Part shown: positions 1 through 6,439 of the stretch, in pieces
Numbering within the stretch: the stretch's first letter is position 1
How the letters are laid out: each line of letters begins with the position of its first letter
Source of the DNA: a virus
Strand: one strand, 5' to 3'
IMG/VR virus record: IMGVR_UViG_3300031957_002815
Location: 1 to 24,602 of that record
Length of the DNA stretch: 24,602 bases
Program-made: the position numbers and the translations under genes
Notes under the pieces: generated by a model
Seen by the model: the letters and a program-made list of their open reading frames with translations, nothing else
Told to the model about the DNA's origin: nothing
Databases searched by the model: none

Positions 1-466
1 TGTTGCACCATTTCTCTGGCGCATCTTTCATCCGCTGTATCTCATCGGTGCTGATACCTATCCACTGCTCGACTGTGTCTGCTGGGATACGTTGGCGCGG
101 TTTGTAGCCTGCCAGTTCGCGTAGCTTTCGTTGGATCGGCGTGACCTTGTAGTCGCGGGTACACTGACGCATGAGTATGCCCTCGCCCACCCCGCTTGGT
201 GATGCAGTGAAGAACGGCGGTGATGCGCTTCGATCTTCTGGGTTCATGATGTCATCGAGCAGACTGCCTCGTGTGACACGCAGCACCGGGAACGGCAGCT
301 GGCTTTCTAGCCAGTCGAGCCATTCGTATATGTGATCAGGTTCCGCTTGTGTGTCTGCAAAGATCGCATAATCAGGCATGGGTGTGATCTCACCCTTCGC
401 TGCCATCAACGCCATCACGCTTGACTGTACACCTGCGCCCAAGCTAATTACTGTGAGCTTGCTCAT
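1..466 (-). CDS. PAPS reductase-like / adenine nucleotide alpha-hydrolase family protein (C-terminus cut by window edge)
   Basis: About 155 N-terminal residues are visible, reading leftward from an ATG at 464-466; the frame stays open to the window edge. Residues 7-16 (ISLGAGVQSS) resemble the PP-loop that binds ATP pyrophosphate in N-type ATP pyrophosphatases, and FADTQAEP (about 36-43) fits the second nucleotide-binding strand. Later come RQCTRDYKVTPIQRKLRE and VEQWIGISTDEIQRMK, which match my memory of the PAPS-reductase-like family common in phages and actinobacteria. The family is named for sulfate reduction, but the role of phage members is unsettled; nucleotide or nucleic acid modification is possible. 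The Shine-Dalgarno GGGAG (471-475) lies inside a 45-bp repeat, four bases before the start. It is the last visible gene of the leftward unit. Family assignment is fairly sure, substrate unknown. Confidence 0.75.
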   Translation of the reverse strand, partial: MSKLTVISLGAGVQSSVMALMAAKGEITPMPDYAIFADTQAEPDHIYEWLDWLESQLPFPVLRVTRGSLLDDIMNPEDRSASPPFFTASPSGVGEGILMRQCTRDYKVTPIQRKLRELAGYKPRQRIPADTVEQWIGISTDEIQRMKDAPEKWCN

Positions 467-470
467 ATCA

Positions 471-515
471 CTCCCAAGGCTTTGTCATTTCATTTGATTC
501 TAGATAGTGCCACAC
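471..515. repeat. 45-bp perfect direct repeat, copy 1
   Basis: This stretch is identical over 45 bases to 828-872, exactly 357 bases away. Read on the minus strand it encodes the last residues of the primase-helicase (VWHYLESNEMTKPWE), followed directly by an in-frame TGA (468-470), and it carries the GGGAG ribosome-binding site of the PAPS-reductase-like gene. It lies in the short gap between that gene and the 100-aa orphan, so it looks like a leftover helicase 3' end. Confidence 0.95.
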
Positions 516-516
516 A

Positions 517-819
517 CTACGACTTCACTTTTTGATACCCATGCCTTCTCCAGTAGACGCCAGTCGCGCTGTCGTTTGCTTGTTCTATCTCCTCCTGATG
601 ATCAGCCCAAAAGATGTCATCGCTAACTAAGAAGTCGCCCCTCACTTGGGCCACTTCAAATCGCAGCATCGGGTATCGTTCTTCCATGCGCTTTTTGACC
701 TGCATGGCATAATCTTTTTCTGTGTACCGGCCATCCATATATGGTGTGCCAAGGAACAGAACAATCCATCCGACTTGATCTGTGACAGTTCTATTCCACT
801 GTGTGTTTGCTTCATTCAT
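517..819 (-). CDS. Hypothetical protein inserted between direct repeats (100 aa)
   Basis: I do not recognise this protein. It starts at ATG 817-819 rather than the TTG at 834, because GGGAGG (827-832) lies seven bases upstream of this ATG. It ends at TAG 517-519. The sequence is soluble-looking, with a short hydrophobic strand near the N-terminus (VGWIVLFLGTPYM), a charged middle (KDYAMQVKKRMEERYP) and a polar C-terminus; no cysteine cluster or membrane segment is seen. It lies two bases after the primase-helicase stop and is flanked on both sides by copies of a 45-bp repeat made of the helicase 3' end. This suggests it arrived as a small cassette by recombination. Function unknown. Confidence 0.8.
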   Translation of the reverse strand: MNEANTQWNRTVTDQVGWIVLFLGTPYMDGRYTEKDYAMQVKKRMEERYPMLRFEVAQVRGDFLVSDDIFWADHQEEIEQANDSATGVYWRRHGYQKVKS

Positions 820-821
820 CA

Positions 822-2861
822 CTATGCCTCCCAAGGCTTTGTCATTTCATTTGATTCTAGATAGTGCCACACGGCTGCGCCTGGGACGGCATGCGTCTTG
901 ACCACTGCCCCCTTATACTTTTGCACATAGGAAACCGCTTTCATTGCTGCTCTCTCACCGTTAGCTAATCCTGCATCACTGAGAGCTTCTCTCGCTAACA
1001 TCTCAAGTTCTTTGCGCTTGTAAAACTTGGTGCTACTCATGGCATCGACCACCACGCCTGCTATCTTGACCTCATCTTCTTCACTAAGCGGTGACTTCAC
1101 GTTTCGAGGTGTAAAATCGTTGACCTTCCACATGCCATCATCGAAGTCAAAACTTGCTAGATGTTCTTTTGGTTCACGGGCGTTACGCGCTTCGTAGAAA
1201 ACAGACACATCAGGCTTCTCGCCGCTGAGCTTCACGCCACTATCGAACCAACCGGCGAACACACTGCCGCCTCGTGCAGACATGAATGACTTATCATCTG
1301 CCCGCTCTTTGCCTGTATGATGAGCAATGATCACGCTGATACCGTGCATCTCTATCAGCATGTCAACACGATCAAGGAGCTTGCGTATCTCTGTGTTAGA
1401 GTTCTCCTCGCCATCGAAGAAGTTGATGATCGGATCGATCATGACAAGATCTGGTTTGTGAAACGCTATCTCTTGGCTGAACTGCTCGATGTCCTGATCT
1501 CGCATCAGGTTCTTTCGTAGCCTGCCGCTGATGATCAGATTGCTGTGACCCATCGACATGAGCTCTTGGTCGAACTCGAAGCGCCGATAGTAGGTGTCGA
1601 TACGCCGCTTCAAAAACTCTGCGATGATCTCGGCCTGGAACCACATCACCTTGAGCGGCCTGCTAAACTCGCAGTCCATGAAGTCTGTACCAGTGGTTGC
1701 CCCCGCTGCGAAGGCGCCTAGCCAATTGGACTTACCTATCTTTGGTTTGCCCAACAACAGCACCCGACTTTTTTGAAAGATAAACGCATCGCCCCAGAAC
1801 TGCTCGATGCCATCGTCTGTCATCGCAGACCACTGCTCTGCGTTGAACGGCTGGAGTCCTAGCGGCCCTTGATCTTGTTCTTTGTCACCTTCGCGCTTGA
1901 GTTCATCGAGCGGGTCTTCTTGTGACTGCAGTTGCTTGAGATCTTCGTTGATCTCTGTCTGCCACGTTGATGTCTGCCATGCGATGATGCCTGCGTTCAC
2001 ATCGTCTGGGTGCCGCTTGATGTGGCCGTTGACGATACTGATTGTCGTGCGCGTTACTTCGATCAAGTCCATGGGTGGCACACAGGACTGGTTCCAATCT
2101 TGAGCCTTGATCAGCACCTCGCGCATGCCCCAGCCTTCTTTGATCCACTTGCCAACCAGCCGTGCTAGTGTGTCGTTGCGACTGCCTTGTTCTTTCGGCT
2201 CCTCTGTCAGCTTGTCGCGGATGCTCTCGACTTTGTTGCCGGTGTTAAACACATGCACCTGTTGGATATCCGCTTCGCCCAGCAGTGGCAAGTCATCGAT
2301 TGAAGACACACCGTATGCTTGATCACACTTCATGTGATAGCCGACACTTGGTGCGACCATGATGTACCCGCCATCGCCTCGAACATCGAGCTTGTTCTGT
2401 CCGACGCTGTTGCGGATCAGCGGGTTGGCACCACCGATGGAATAGAAGTAGTGCTTCCCGCCTTTGGGCGAGGTTTGTGTTAGTGGTGTTCGCGTGATGC
2501 CACCTGCATCGATCCAGTTCACAGCATCGTCTGAGTCTGCATCGACCACGGCGAATGATATGCCGGTGATTGCAGCCCAGTTAGCACCAGGATATTGGGC
2601 ATGCCACTGGGTGATCTCGTCCTGGGATGGCTGGATCTTTTGATAGTGCTGCCATTTAACCCGTGGTGTTTTGGCCCACTTGGCTTTGAGATCTTCTTCG
2701 GCGTCGAATGGATGACGCTGTCTGAAATATTGTGGCACCACCTCGCTGGGCGAACCGCAGGGGATGATGTGCATGCCGTGCTCCCACATCGTGTGTAGGA
2801 GTTCTTCTTTTGCTTCGGGTGACATGGGCCCTTCAGTATCTGACGATAAGAAAGGCATCAT
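822..2861 (-). CDS. Bifunctional primase-polymerase / RepA-like AAA helicase
   Basis: A 679-aa replication protein expected to lay primers and unwind DNA at the phage fork. The N-terminal half has Prim-Pol features: VVDADS (105-110, catalytic DxD), GGKHYFY (134-140, histidine motif) and DVRGDGGYIMVAPS (159-172). A linker rich in charge and Gln (about 290-340) leads to a RecA-fold ATPase like RepA/AAA_25: Walker A GKPKIGKSN (371-379), Walker B LVMIDPI (472-478) and IIAHHTGK (511-518). The start is taken at ATG 2861, which overlaps the upstream stop as TGATG; a TTG at 2882 would add seven residues but lacks a better ribosome site. Its 3' end is duplicated downstream as a 45-bp repeat. The fused architecture is known from plasmids and phages. 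Confidence 0.9.
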   Translation of the reverse strand: MMPFLSSDTEGPMSPEAKEELLHTMWEHGMHIIPCGSPSEVVPQYFRQRHPFDAEEDLKAKWAKTPRVKWQHYQKIQPSQDEITQWHAQYPGANWAAITGISFAVVDADSDDAVNWIDAGGITRTPLTQTSPKGGKHYFYSIGGANPLIRNSVGQNKLDVRGDGGYIMVAPSVGYHMKCDQAYGVSSIDDLPLLGEADIQQVHVFNTGNKVESIRDKLTEEPKEQGSRNDTLARLVGKWIKEGWGMREVLIKAQDWNQSCVPPMDLIEVTRTTISIVNGHIKRHPDDVNAGIIAWQTSTWQTEINEDLKQLQSQEDPLDELKREGDKEQDQGPLGLQPFNAEQWSAMTDDGIEQFWGDAFIFQKSRVLLLGKPKIGKSNWLGAFAAGATTGTDFMDCEFSRPLKVMWFQAEIIAEFLKRRIDTYYRRFEFDQELMSMGHSNLIISGRLRKNLMRDQDIEQFSQEIAFHKPDLVMIDPIINFFDGEENSNTEIRKLLDRVDMLIEMHGISVIIAHHTGKERADDKSFMSARGGSVFAGWFDSGVKLSGEKPDVSVFYEARNAREPKEHLASFDFDDGMWKVNDFTPRNVKSPLSEEDEVKIAGVVVDAMSSTKFYKRKELEMLAREALSDAGLANGERAAMKAVSYVQKYKGAVVKTHAVPGAAVWHYLESNEMTKPWEA
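827..832 (-). promoter_or_regulatory. Ribosome-binding site that decides the start of the 100-aa orphan gene
   Basis: GGGAGG on the minus strand stands seven bases before ATG 819. Its first five bases belong to the 45-bp repeat, so the same repeat supplies Shine-Dalgarno bases to both the orphan and the PAPS-reductase-like gene. Confidence 0.7.
828..872. repeat. 45-bp perfect direct repeat, copy 2
   Basis: Identical to 471-515. This copy is the true 3' end of the primase-helicase gene, which here continues through one more codon (Ala) to TAG at 822-824. The two copies are in the same reading frame because 357 is a multiple of three. Confidence 0.95.
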
Positions 2862-3082
2862 CACTTCACCCGTTGTATCCAATAGAGTCCTTCACTGATC
2901 CGCCTTGATCTGATCTTCATGCCTAGCCTGTAGGCTGATGTCCTGATCGATCTGACCTCTTCTTCGCTTTTAACCGTGGTTGTATCTTTTACCTCCATTT
3001 TTGACAAAAGCTTTTGCCATTTGCCTGACCCTTTTGTAGGGTGTGGTGGCAAAGGGGAGTTCTTTTCGATCACATATTCCAT
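2861..3082 (-). CDS. Small basic hypothetical protein (73 aa), first gene of leftward unit
   Basis: Starts at ATG 3080-3082 with AGGAGA a few bases upstream, and ends in a TGATG overlap with the primase-helicase start, which implies translational coupling. The protein is rich in Lys, Arg and Ser, with a polar N-terminus (KNSPLPPHPTKGSGKW) and a C-terminal half (SIRTSAYRLGMKIRSRR...GLYWIQRVK) resembling small helical or winged DNA-binding folds seen in phage early genes. No definite family is recognised. As the first gene after a divergent control region, coupled to a primase-helicase, it may be a regulator or replication accessory protein; this is inference from position and charge. Confidence 0.75.
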   Translation of the reverse strand: MEYVIEKNSPLPPHPTKGSGKWQKLLSKMEVKDTTTVKSEEEVRSIRTSAYRLGMKIRSRRISEGLYWIQRVK

Positions 3083-3099
3083 TACTTCTCCTTATGAAG

Positions 3100-3123
3100 C
3101 CCGTCTTTTGGCACACGGACGGG
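3100..3123. promoter_or_regulatory. Inverted repeat in leader of leftward unit
   Basis: CCCGTC and GACGGG pair over six bases around a 12-base loop, 18 bases upstream of the start at 3082 on the minus strand. It could be an operator or a leader hairpin; no T-tract makes it a terminator. Confidence 0.35.
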
Positions 3124-3252
3124 AACGTGTAGTACTGAGGACTGGAGACCCTCTGCCAGGCCTGATACTAACCCTCCATATTATTTAATACAATTTTTTT
3201 TACAAAAGGTGTTGCACTTTTCTTTTGCCTAGTTCATTCTCCGTTTCGTAGA

Positions 3253-3267
3253 GAGTTGAGTTGAGTT
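3253..3267 (+). repeat. Tandem GAGTT x3 in the rightward leader
   Basis: Three perfect 5-base units sit directly before the AAAAGGAAAAGGAA purine-rich ribosome-binding stretch of the first rightward gene. It may be a slippage-prone repeat or a spacer; no function can be read from it. Confidence 0.6.
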
Positions 3268-3283
3268 AGAAAAGGAAAAGGAA

Positions 3284-3703
3284 ATGCAGGACGCTAACTG
3301 TTTGGCGCGGCAGATTGTCGGTGCGAGAAACAAAAAGGCAGAGCTAGACAAGCACATTAAAAAGCTTGAGCGAGATTTGCTCGATACCCAGTTGGTCAGT
3401 GCTCTACTGACTACGATCCATAACGAAGGCGGCGAAACCACAGACGGTCCTTACACCGTCGAGATTCCAAGGACTCACATTTGGGATCAGTCCATGGTCG
3501 ATGCAATCCTTGAGGCGATACCTCAAAGCGATTGGCCCTCCTTTGTTACCCAGCAGACCATCTACAAAATCGATATGCGTAAGTTCAAGGACTTTGCGGT
3601 CAACCATCCTAGCGAGGCTGGCCCATGGCACGCTGCGCACTCGATCAAGCTAGGTGATTCTAAAATCAAAAAAATCAACGCTGATAAACTAGAGGAGGAC
3701 TAA
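3284..3703 (+). CDS. Hypothetical protein of recombination unit, N-terminal coiled coil (139 aa)
   Basis: First gene of the rightward unit, starting at ATG 3284 after AAGGA about seven bases upstream. Residues about 8-40 are highly charged and helical (GARNKKAELDKHIKKLERDLLDTQ), likely a coiled coil. The rest is mixed, with THIWDQSMVDAILEAIP and a lysine-rich end (KLGDSKIKKINADKLEED). The stop overlaps the next ATG as TAATG, with GAGGAGG embedded in its last codons, so it is coupled to the Sak4-like ATPase. The placement and coiled-coil start recall nuclease-inhibitor (Gam-like) or recombination accessory proteins, but I see no diagnostic motif, so function stays unknown. Confidence 0.8.
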   Translation: MQDANCLARQIVGARNKKAELDKHIKKLERDLLDTQLVSALLTTIHNEGGETTDGPYTVEIPRTHIWDQSMVDAILEAIPQSDWPSFVTQQTIYKIDMRKFKDFAVNHPSEAGPWHAAHSIKLGDSKIKKINADKLEED

Positions 3704-4476
3704 TGTCTTTACTTCAGCAAATCACGAGCACCCGTCCAGCGGGTGGTCCGATACCACCAGTGCGGATGAACATCCAAGGTACAGACGGTATCGGCAAAAG
3801 CACCTTTGGTGCAGGGTCATTAGACCCGGTGTTCATCCAAGCGGAAGACGGCTTGTCTTTCATCGATGTGCCACGCTTCCCCCAGGCAAACACTTGGGGC
3901 GAGTTGCTAGAGCAGATCAAGACTCTGGTGCACGAGGAGCAGTCATTCAAGACTGTTGTGCTTGATACCACAGACGCTGCAGCCAAGCTTGGCGAAGAAT
4001 ATGTCTGTGAGCAGAACGGCTGGTCATCAGCAGCTGATCCCAAAGCAGGCTACGGTGCGTTCTACGTTGCCGAAGAAAACGCTTGGGTGCATCTGTTGTC
4101 AGGGCTCAATGTTCTGCACACACAGAAGGGCATGAACGTCATTCTGCTCAGCCACGTTGCTTCCAAGGCATACAAAGATCCTGAACTGGAGCCGTATGAC
4201 CGCTGGGAGATGCGTTGCAACAAGAAGGTCAACTCACTCATCAAGGACTGGGTGGACTTTAACTTGTTTGCAAACTACGAAACGCAGTTGATCAAGGATG
4301 GCCAGAAGGCCAGAGGTGTCAGCTACGGCAACCGTGGTTTGTTCACGCAGTTCGCTGCAGCTTATGACGCCAAGTCTCGTTTGGCTTTGCCAAGCAAGCT
4401 TGAGTTTTCATGGAACGCTTTCATGGAAGCATACACCGCAGCACTCGCTGCAAACACCAACACTGAAGCAGCTTGA
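3703..4476 (+). CDS. Sak4-like AAA/RecA-fold recombination ATPase
   Basis: A 257-aa protein with a single RecA-like ATPase core of the AAA_24/Sak4 kind: Walker A GTDGIGKST (26-34) and Walker B VVLDTTD (85-91). NVILLSHVAS in the middle fits the sensor strand that follows Walker B in this family. Sak4 proteins are RecA/Rad51-related single-strand annealing or exchange factors that work with a phage single-strand binding protein; the DUF669 gene directly downstream fits that pairing. The start at ATG 3703 overlaps the upstream TAA (TAATG) with GAGGAGG upstream. ATPase assignment is strong; the recombinase role comes from family and context. Confidence 0.87.
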   Translation: MSLLQQITSTRPAGGPIPPVRMNIQGTDGIGKSTFGAGSLDPVFIQAEDGLSFIDVPRFPQANTWGELLEQIKTLVHEEQSFKTVVLDTTDAAAKLGEEYVCEQNGWSSAADPKAGYGAFYVAEENAWVHLLSGLNVLHTQKGMNVILLSHVASKAYKDPELEPYDRWEMRCNKKVNSLIKDWVDFNLFANYETQLIKDGQKARGVSYGNRGLFTQFAAAYDAKSRLALPSKLEFSWNAFMEAYTAALAANTNTEAA

Positions 4477-4489
4477 GGAGTAATCAGCT

Positions 4490-4990
4490 ATGTCTTTAGA
4501 CGATCTAAACATCAATCTTGATGATGTAAAGGAAACTTCGGGGGGTTCTGCGCCGTTCCCGCCAGGTGAATACACGCTCTCTGCAGCGTTGTATGAGCGA
4601 AAAACGTCGAGCAACGGCAATCCTATGTTGGAGTTTGAATTCAACGTGGTTGGACCAACTCACGCAGGCCGTAAAGTCTGGGATCGGTTTGTACTTAACA
4701 ACCAAGTGGGCGTTGGGCGTCTTAAATCTTGGATGATTGCGTCAGGCGGTAACCCATCTGGGAACCTCAGTGAGGACATGGTGCGTGGCTGCATGGGCAA
4801 GCCCTTCTCAGCGAACATCGTGATTGAAAAGGGTGGTTCTAATCCTAGCGGCGGGACGTATGCAGACAAAAACAAGATCTCTTCGTTCAAGTCTGGTGCT
4901 GGCCCAGCACAACCACACGCTCAGACTGAGCAGCCACAACAGGCACCGGCACAACCTGCCGCTGGGCTGAACACGGCAAGCTGGTCGTAG
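4490..4990 (+). CDS. DUF669-type phage single-stranded DNA-binding protein
   Basis: 166 aa, starting at ATG 4490 with GAGGAG about ten bases upstream. PFPPGEYTLSAALYERKTSS, then GNPMLEFEFNVVGPTHAGRKVWDRFVL and the GRLKSWMIASGG helix follow the pattern of DUF669, an OB-fold-like family encoded beside phage recombinases. The C-terminal 40 residues are a flexible tail rich in Pro, Gln and Ala ending in NTASWS; it lacks the acidic tip usual in bacterial SSB. It probably coats single strands and loads the Sak4-like ATPase encoded just upstream. Family call is fairly sure, partner relation is inference. Confidence 0.82.
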   Translation: MSLDDLNINLDDVKETSGGSAPFPPGEYTLSAALYERKTSSNGNPMLEFEFNVVGPTHAGRKVWDRFVLNNQVGVGRLKSWMIASGGNPSGNLSEDMVRGCMGKPFSANIVIEKGGSNPSGGTYADKNKISSFKSGAGPAQPHAQTEQPQQAPAQPAAGLNTASWS

Positions 4991-4993
4991 CGA

Positions 4994-5089
4994 GTGCAGA
5001 TAGATGACGATACGAAGAAGGGCATCATCATGGGCGTGTGCATCGCTGCATCGGTCTACGCTGCTGCCTTTCTTCTATCGTTGTCATGA
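4994..5089 (+). CDS. Possible 31-aa single-span membrane micro-protein
   Basis: Starts with GTG 4994-4996, four bases after the DUF669 stop, and ends at TGA 5087-5089. The product begins MQIDDDTKKGI and continues as one unbroken hydrophobic segment (about residues 11-31: IIMGVCIAASVYAAAFLLSLS). Acidic then lysine residues before a 20-residue hydrophobic run is the pattern of a real single-span protein. No good Shine-Dalgarno is visible, so translation would depend on coupling with the upstream gene. It is too short for usual gene finding. Confidence 0.45.
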   Translation: MQIDDDTKKGIIMGVCIAASVYAAAFLLSLS

Positions 5090-5181
5090 ATTTGGCGGGG
5101 CATATCAGTCGGGTGAGTGGTGGCGTCCGACTGCTCTCAGCAAGGCTCCTACTGGCCTGCTTTAAAAAACAGATGAGATGA
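5086..5181 (+). CDS. Possible second 31-aa micro-ORF in ATGA overlap
   Basis: ATG 5086 overlaps the stop of the preceding micro-ORF as ATGA, and this frame closes at TGA 5179-5181. The product is basic and partly hydrophobic (GGVRLLSARLLLACFKK). The ATGA junction is the coupling form seen throughout the phage, but the internal hairpin at 5106-5133 and lack of family make this a weak call; it may be chance. Confidence 0.2.
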   Translation: MNLAGHISRVSGGVRLLSARLLLACFKKQMR

Positions 5182-5271
5182 AGTGCGCTCCCGCCACCCT
5201 TTCGAGGAGGGGAATAGAAGGCGCCAATCTCATCAACCACCACACTAACTATCATTACAAAAGGGATACTT
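5090..5271 (+). other. Probable non-coding gap with hairpin before coiled-coil genes
   Basis: About 180 bases without a confident gene. It contains a perfect 7-bp stem CAGTCGG/CCGACTG (5106-5112, 5127-5133) with a 14-base loop, and a GGTGGCG that could instead pair with CGCCACC further on (about 5119-5125 and 5192-5198), so alternative RNA folds are possible. AAAAGGG ahead of 5272 is the ribosome-binding site of the next gene. Confidence 0.4.
5106..5133 (+). promoter_or_regulatory. Hairpin in the 5090-5271 gap
   Basis: Seven perfectly paired bases around a 14-base loop, without a following T-tract. It could be a processing site, an operator or part of a leader that switches pairing with the downstream CGCCACC. 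Confidence 0.35.
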
Positions 5272-5958
5272 ATGAAGACGGAAACCAAGCAACAACTGCG
5301 TGAACAACTAGACGCAGCCAACGAGAAGTTGATTGATGCTGAGCGTCGTTTGAAAGACTCAGAGACTCAAAGAGAATCGACACGAAAGAGGTTCGTTGAG
5401 AAACGTGAGCGTGTTGAGGAACTGGAGGCTTTGTTAGGCGTTGAGAACAACGATCCAGACTTTTCAGAAAAATATAAGATCGTCCACCCAGACAATGCTT
5501 GGTGGATGGAATACTCCGATGCGTACATCACCATCAACACTCATGGCGATGGGGTTGATTGGCACCCAGGCCCGAAGCAGCGTGTTTGCACGATCCCGAT
5601 TCCTAACCTAAACCTTTCATCTACTTGGCACCACAAGGTGCCGAGCATTCGCACATACCAAGATGGTGAATGGGGGTGGGTTGAGTGTGAAGAGTGGGAG
5701 ATGATCAGCGAAGACGATAAGGGTCAGGTGTGGGAGAGACCTAGTGTCGAGATCGGTGACCGCACTTACCCATCTGAGACTGTTCTAGTTGAGACACGCG
5801 AGCAATTCTATGCCCGCAAAAAGATTGAGAACCAAGAGCACATCGCTCTGTTGATGGATACCGCTCAGCGCATTGGCGAATTGTATGCCAAGTGTGGCGG
5901 CTGGCCTGACAACGAAGTCACTGTCGATGTCGAAATCAACAACATAGAGAACATTTGA
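5272..5958 (+). CDS. Hypothetical protein with N-terminal coiled coil (228 aa)
   Basis: ATG 5272 follows AAGGGA at good spacing. Residues about 1-58 are a strong heptad coiled coil rich in Glu, Lys, Arg and Gln (QLREQLDAANEKLIDAERRLK). The middle is aromatic and beta-like (NAWWMEYSDAYITINTHGDG; GEWGWVECEEWEM), and the C-terminal 50 residues form an amphipathic helix and a short acidic tail. I do not recognise the family. It is one base away from a second, shorter coiled-coil protein, and the pair share the layout of coiled coil followed by a compact domain. It may be an early structural or adaptor protein; function unknown. Confidence 0.82.
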   Translation: MKTETKQQLREQLDAANEKLIDAERRLKDSETQRESTRKRFVEKRERVEELEALLGVENNDPDFSEKYKIVHPDNAWWMEYSDAYITINTHGDGVDWHPGPKQRVCTIPIPNLNLSSTWHHKVPSIRTYQDGEWGWVECEEWEMISEDDKGQVWERPSVEIGDRTYPSETVLVETREQFYARKKIENQEHIALLMDTAQRIGELYAKCGGWPDNEVTVDVEINNIENI

Positions 5959-5959
5959 G

Positions 5960-6439
5960 ATGACGGATTCAAAGGCCGACTTACTCAAGCGCATTGAAGT
6001 GCTTGAGAAGGAGAACAACGAGCTTGCAAATGCTAATTCACGTTACAAAACAGAGAACCACAATCTTCGAGACTTCAACAAAGAAGAAAGGCTTCGATTG
6101 GATCGTGATTATCTTGGGCCTAGCGCGGACAATTTTTTCTTCATAGAAAATATGGGAGCAGGCATTCATGGGTTTACGCATAACGAGGATGGTAAAGAGC
6201 GAAAGAATCTATTCATCATACCTTTTGTAGGTTTCTCCGAGGATGACCGTCATTTGTTGTTTGAACTTATGGATGCCCTTGCAAAATGTTATGAATCTAT
6301 ACCTTGGTGGGAAGATGGCGAAGGAAGATCTGTAGGCTTGAAAGCTGTATTCACAGACACCCATTTGGGCGAGTGGCATCCCACTAAATCTCTTCCTAAA
6401 CCAGCACCAGAACCAGCGCCAGAGGATAAAGATCAATGA
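5960..6439 (+). CDS. Hypothetical protein with N-terminal coiled coil (159 aa)
   Basis: ATG 5960 lies one base after the upstream TGA, implying coupling. Residues about 4-48 form a coiled coil (DLLKRIEVLEKENNELANANS), followed by a compact domain with FFFIENMGAGIHGF and LLFELMDALAKCYE, and a Pro-Ala-Glu tail (KPAPEPAPEDKDQ). The gene is more AT-rich than its neighbours by eye. Its layout parallels the preceding 228-aa protein, but residue similarity outside the coiled coil is not obvious. It ends in an ATGA overlap with the next gene. No family recognised. Confidence 0.8.
   Translation: MTDSKADLLKRIEVLEKENNELANANSRYKTENHNLRDFNKEERLRLDRDYLGPSADNFFFIENMGAGIHGFTHNEDGKERKNLFIIPFVGFSEDDRHLLFELMDALAKCYESIPWWEDGEGRSVGLKAVFTDTHLGEWHPTKSLPKPAPEPAPEDKDQ

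Larger units (their letters stand above)
3083..3283. promoter_or_regulatory. Divergent intergenic control region
   Basis: About 200 bases separate the leftward replication unit from the rightward recombination unit, so both promoters probably lie here. The middle (about 3175-3225) is AT-rich with an eight-T run. Rightward, TTGCAC then 17 bases then CATTCT is a weak sigma-70-like match. Leftward, the minus strand holds TTGTAA-16-TAATAT and TTGTAT-17-TAGTAT, each imperfect. An inverted repeat CCCGTC/GACGGG (3100-3105, 3118-3123) could fold in the leftward leader. Just before the rightward start are three tandem GAGTT units (3253-3267). No promoter is certain. Confidence 0.5.

Noticed and set aside
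3150-3230. tRNA or small RNA gene in the divergent region
   Set aside because: No cloverleaf pairing or anticodon arm could be formed; the stretch is AT-rich and better read as a promoter region.
5178-5303. Third micro-ORF (41 codons) in ATGA overlap with the second
   Set aside because: It overlaps the well-supported 5272 gene and its ribosome-binding site, and its composition looks like random sequence.
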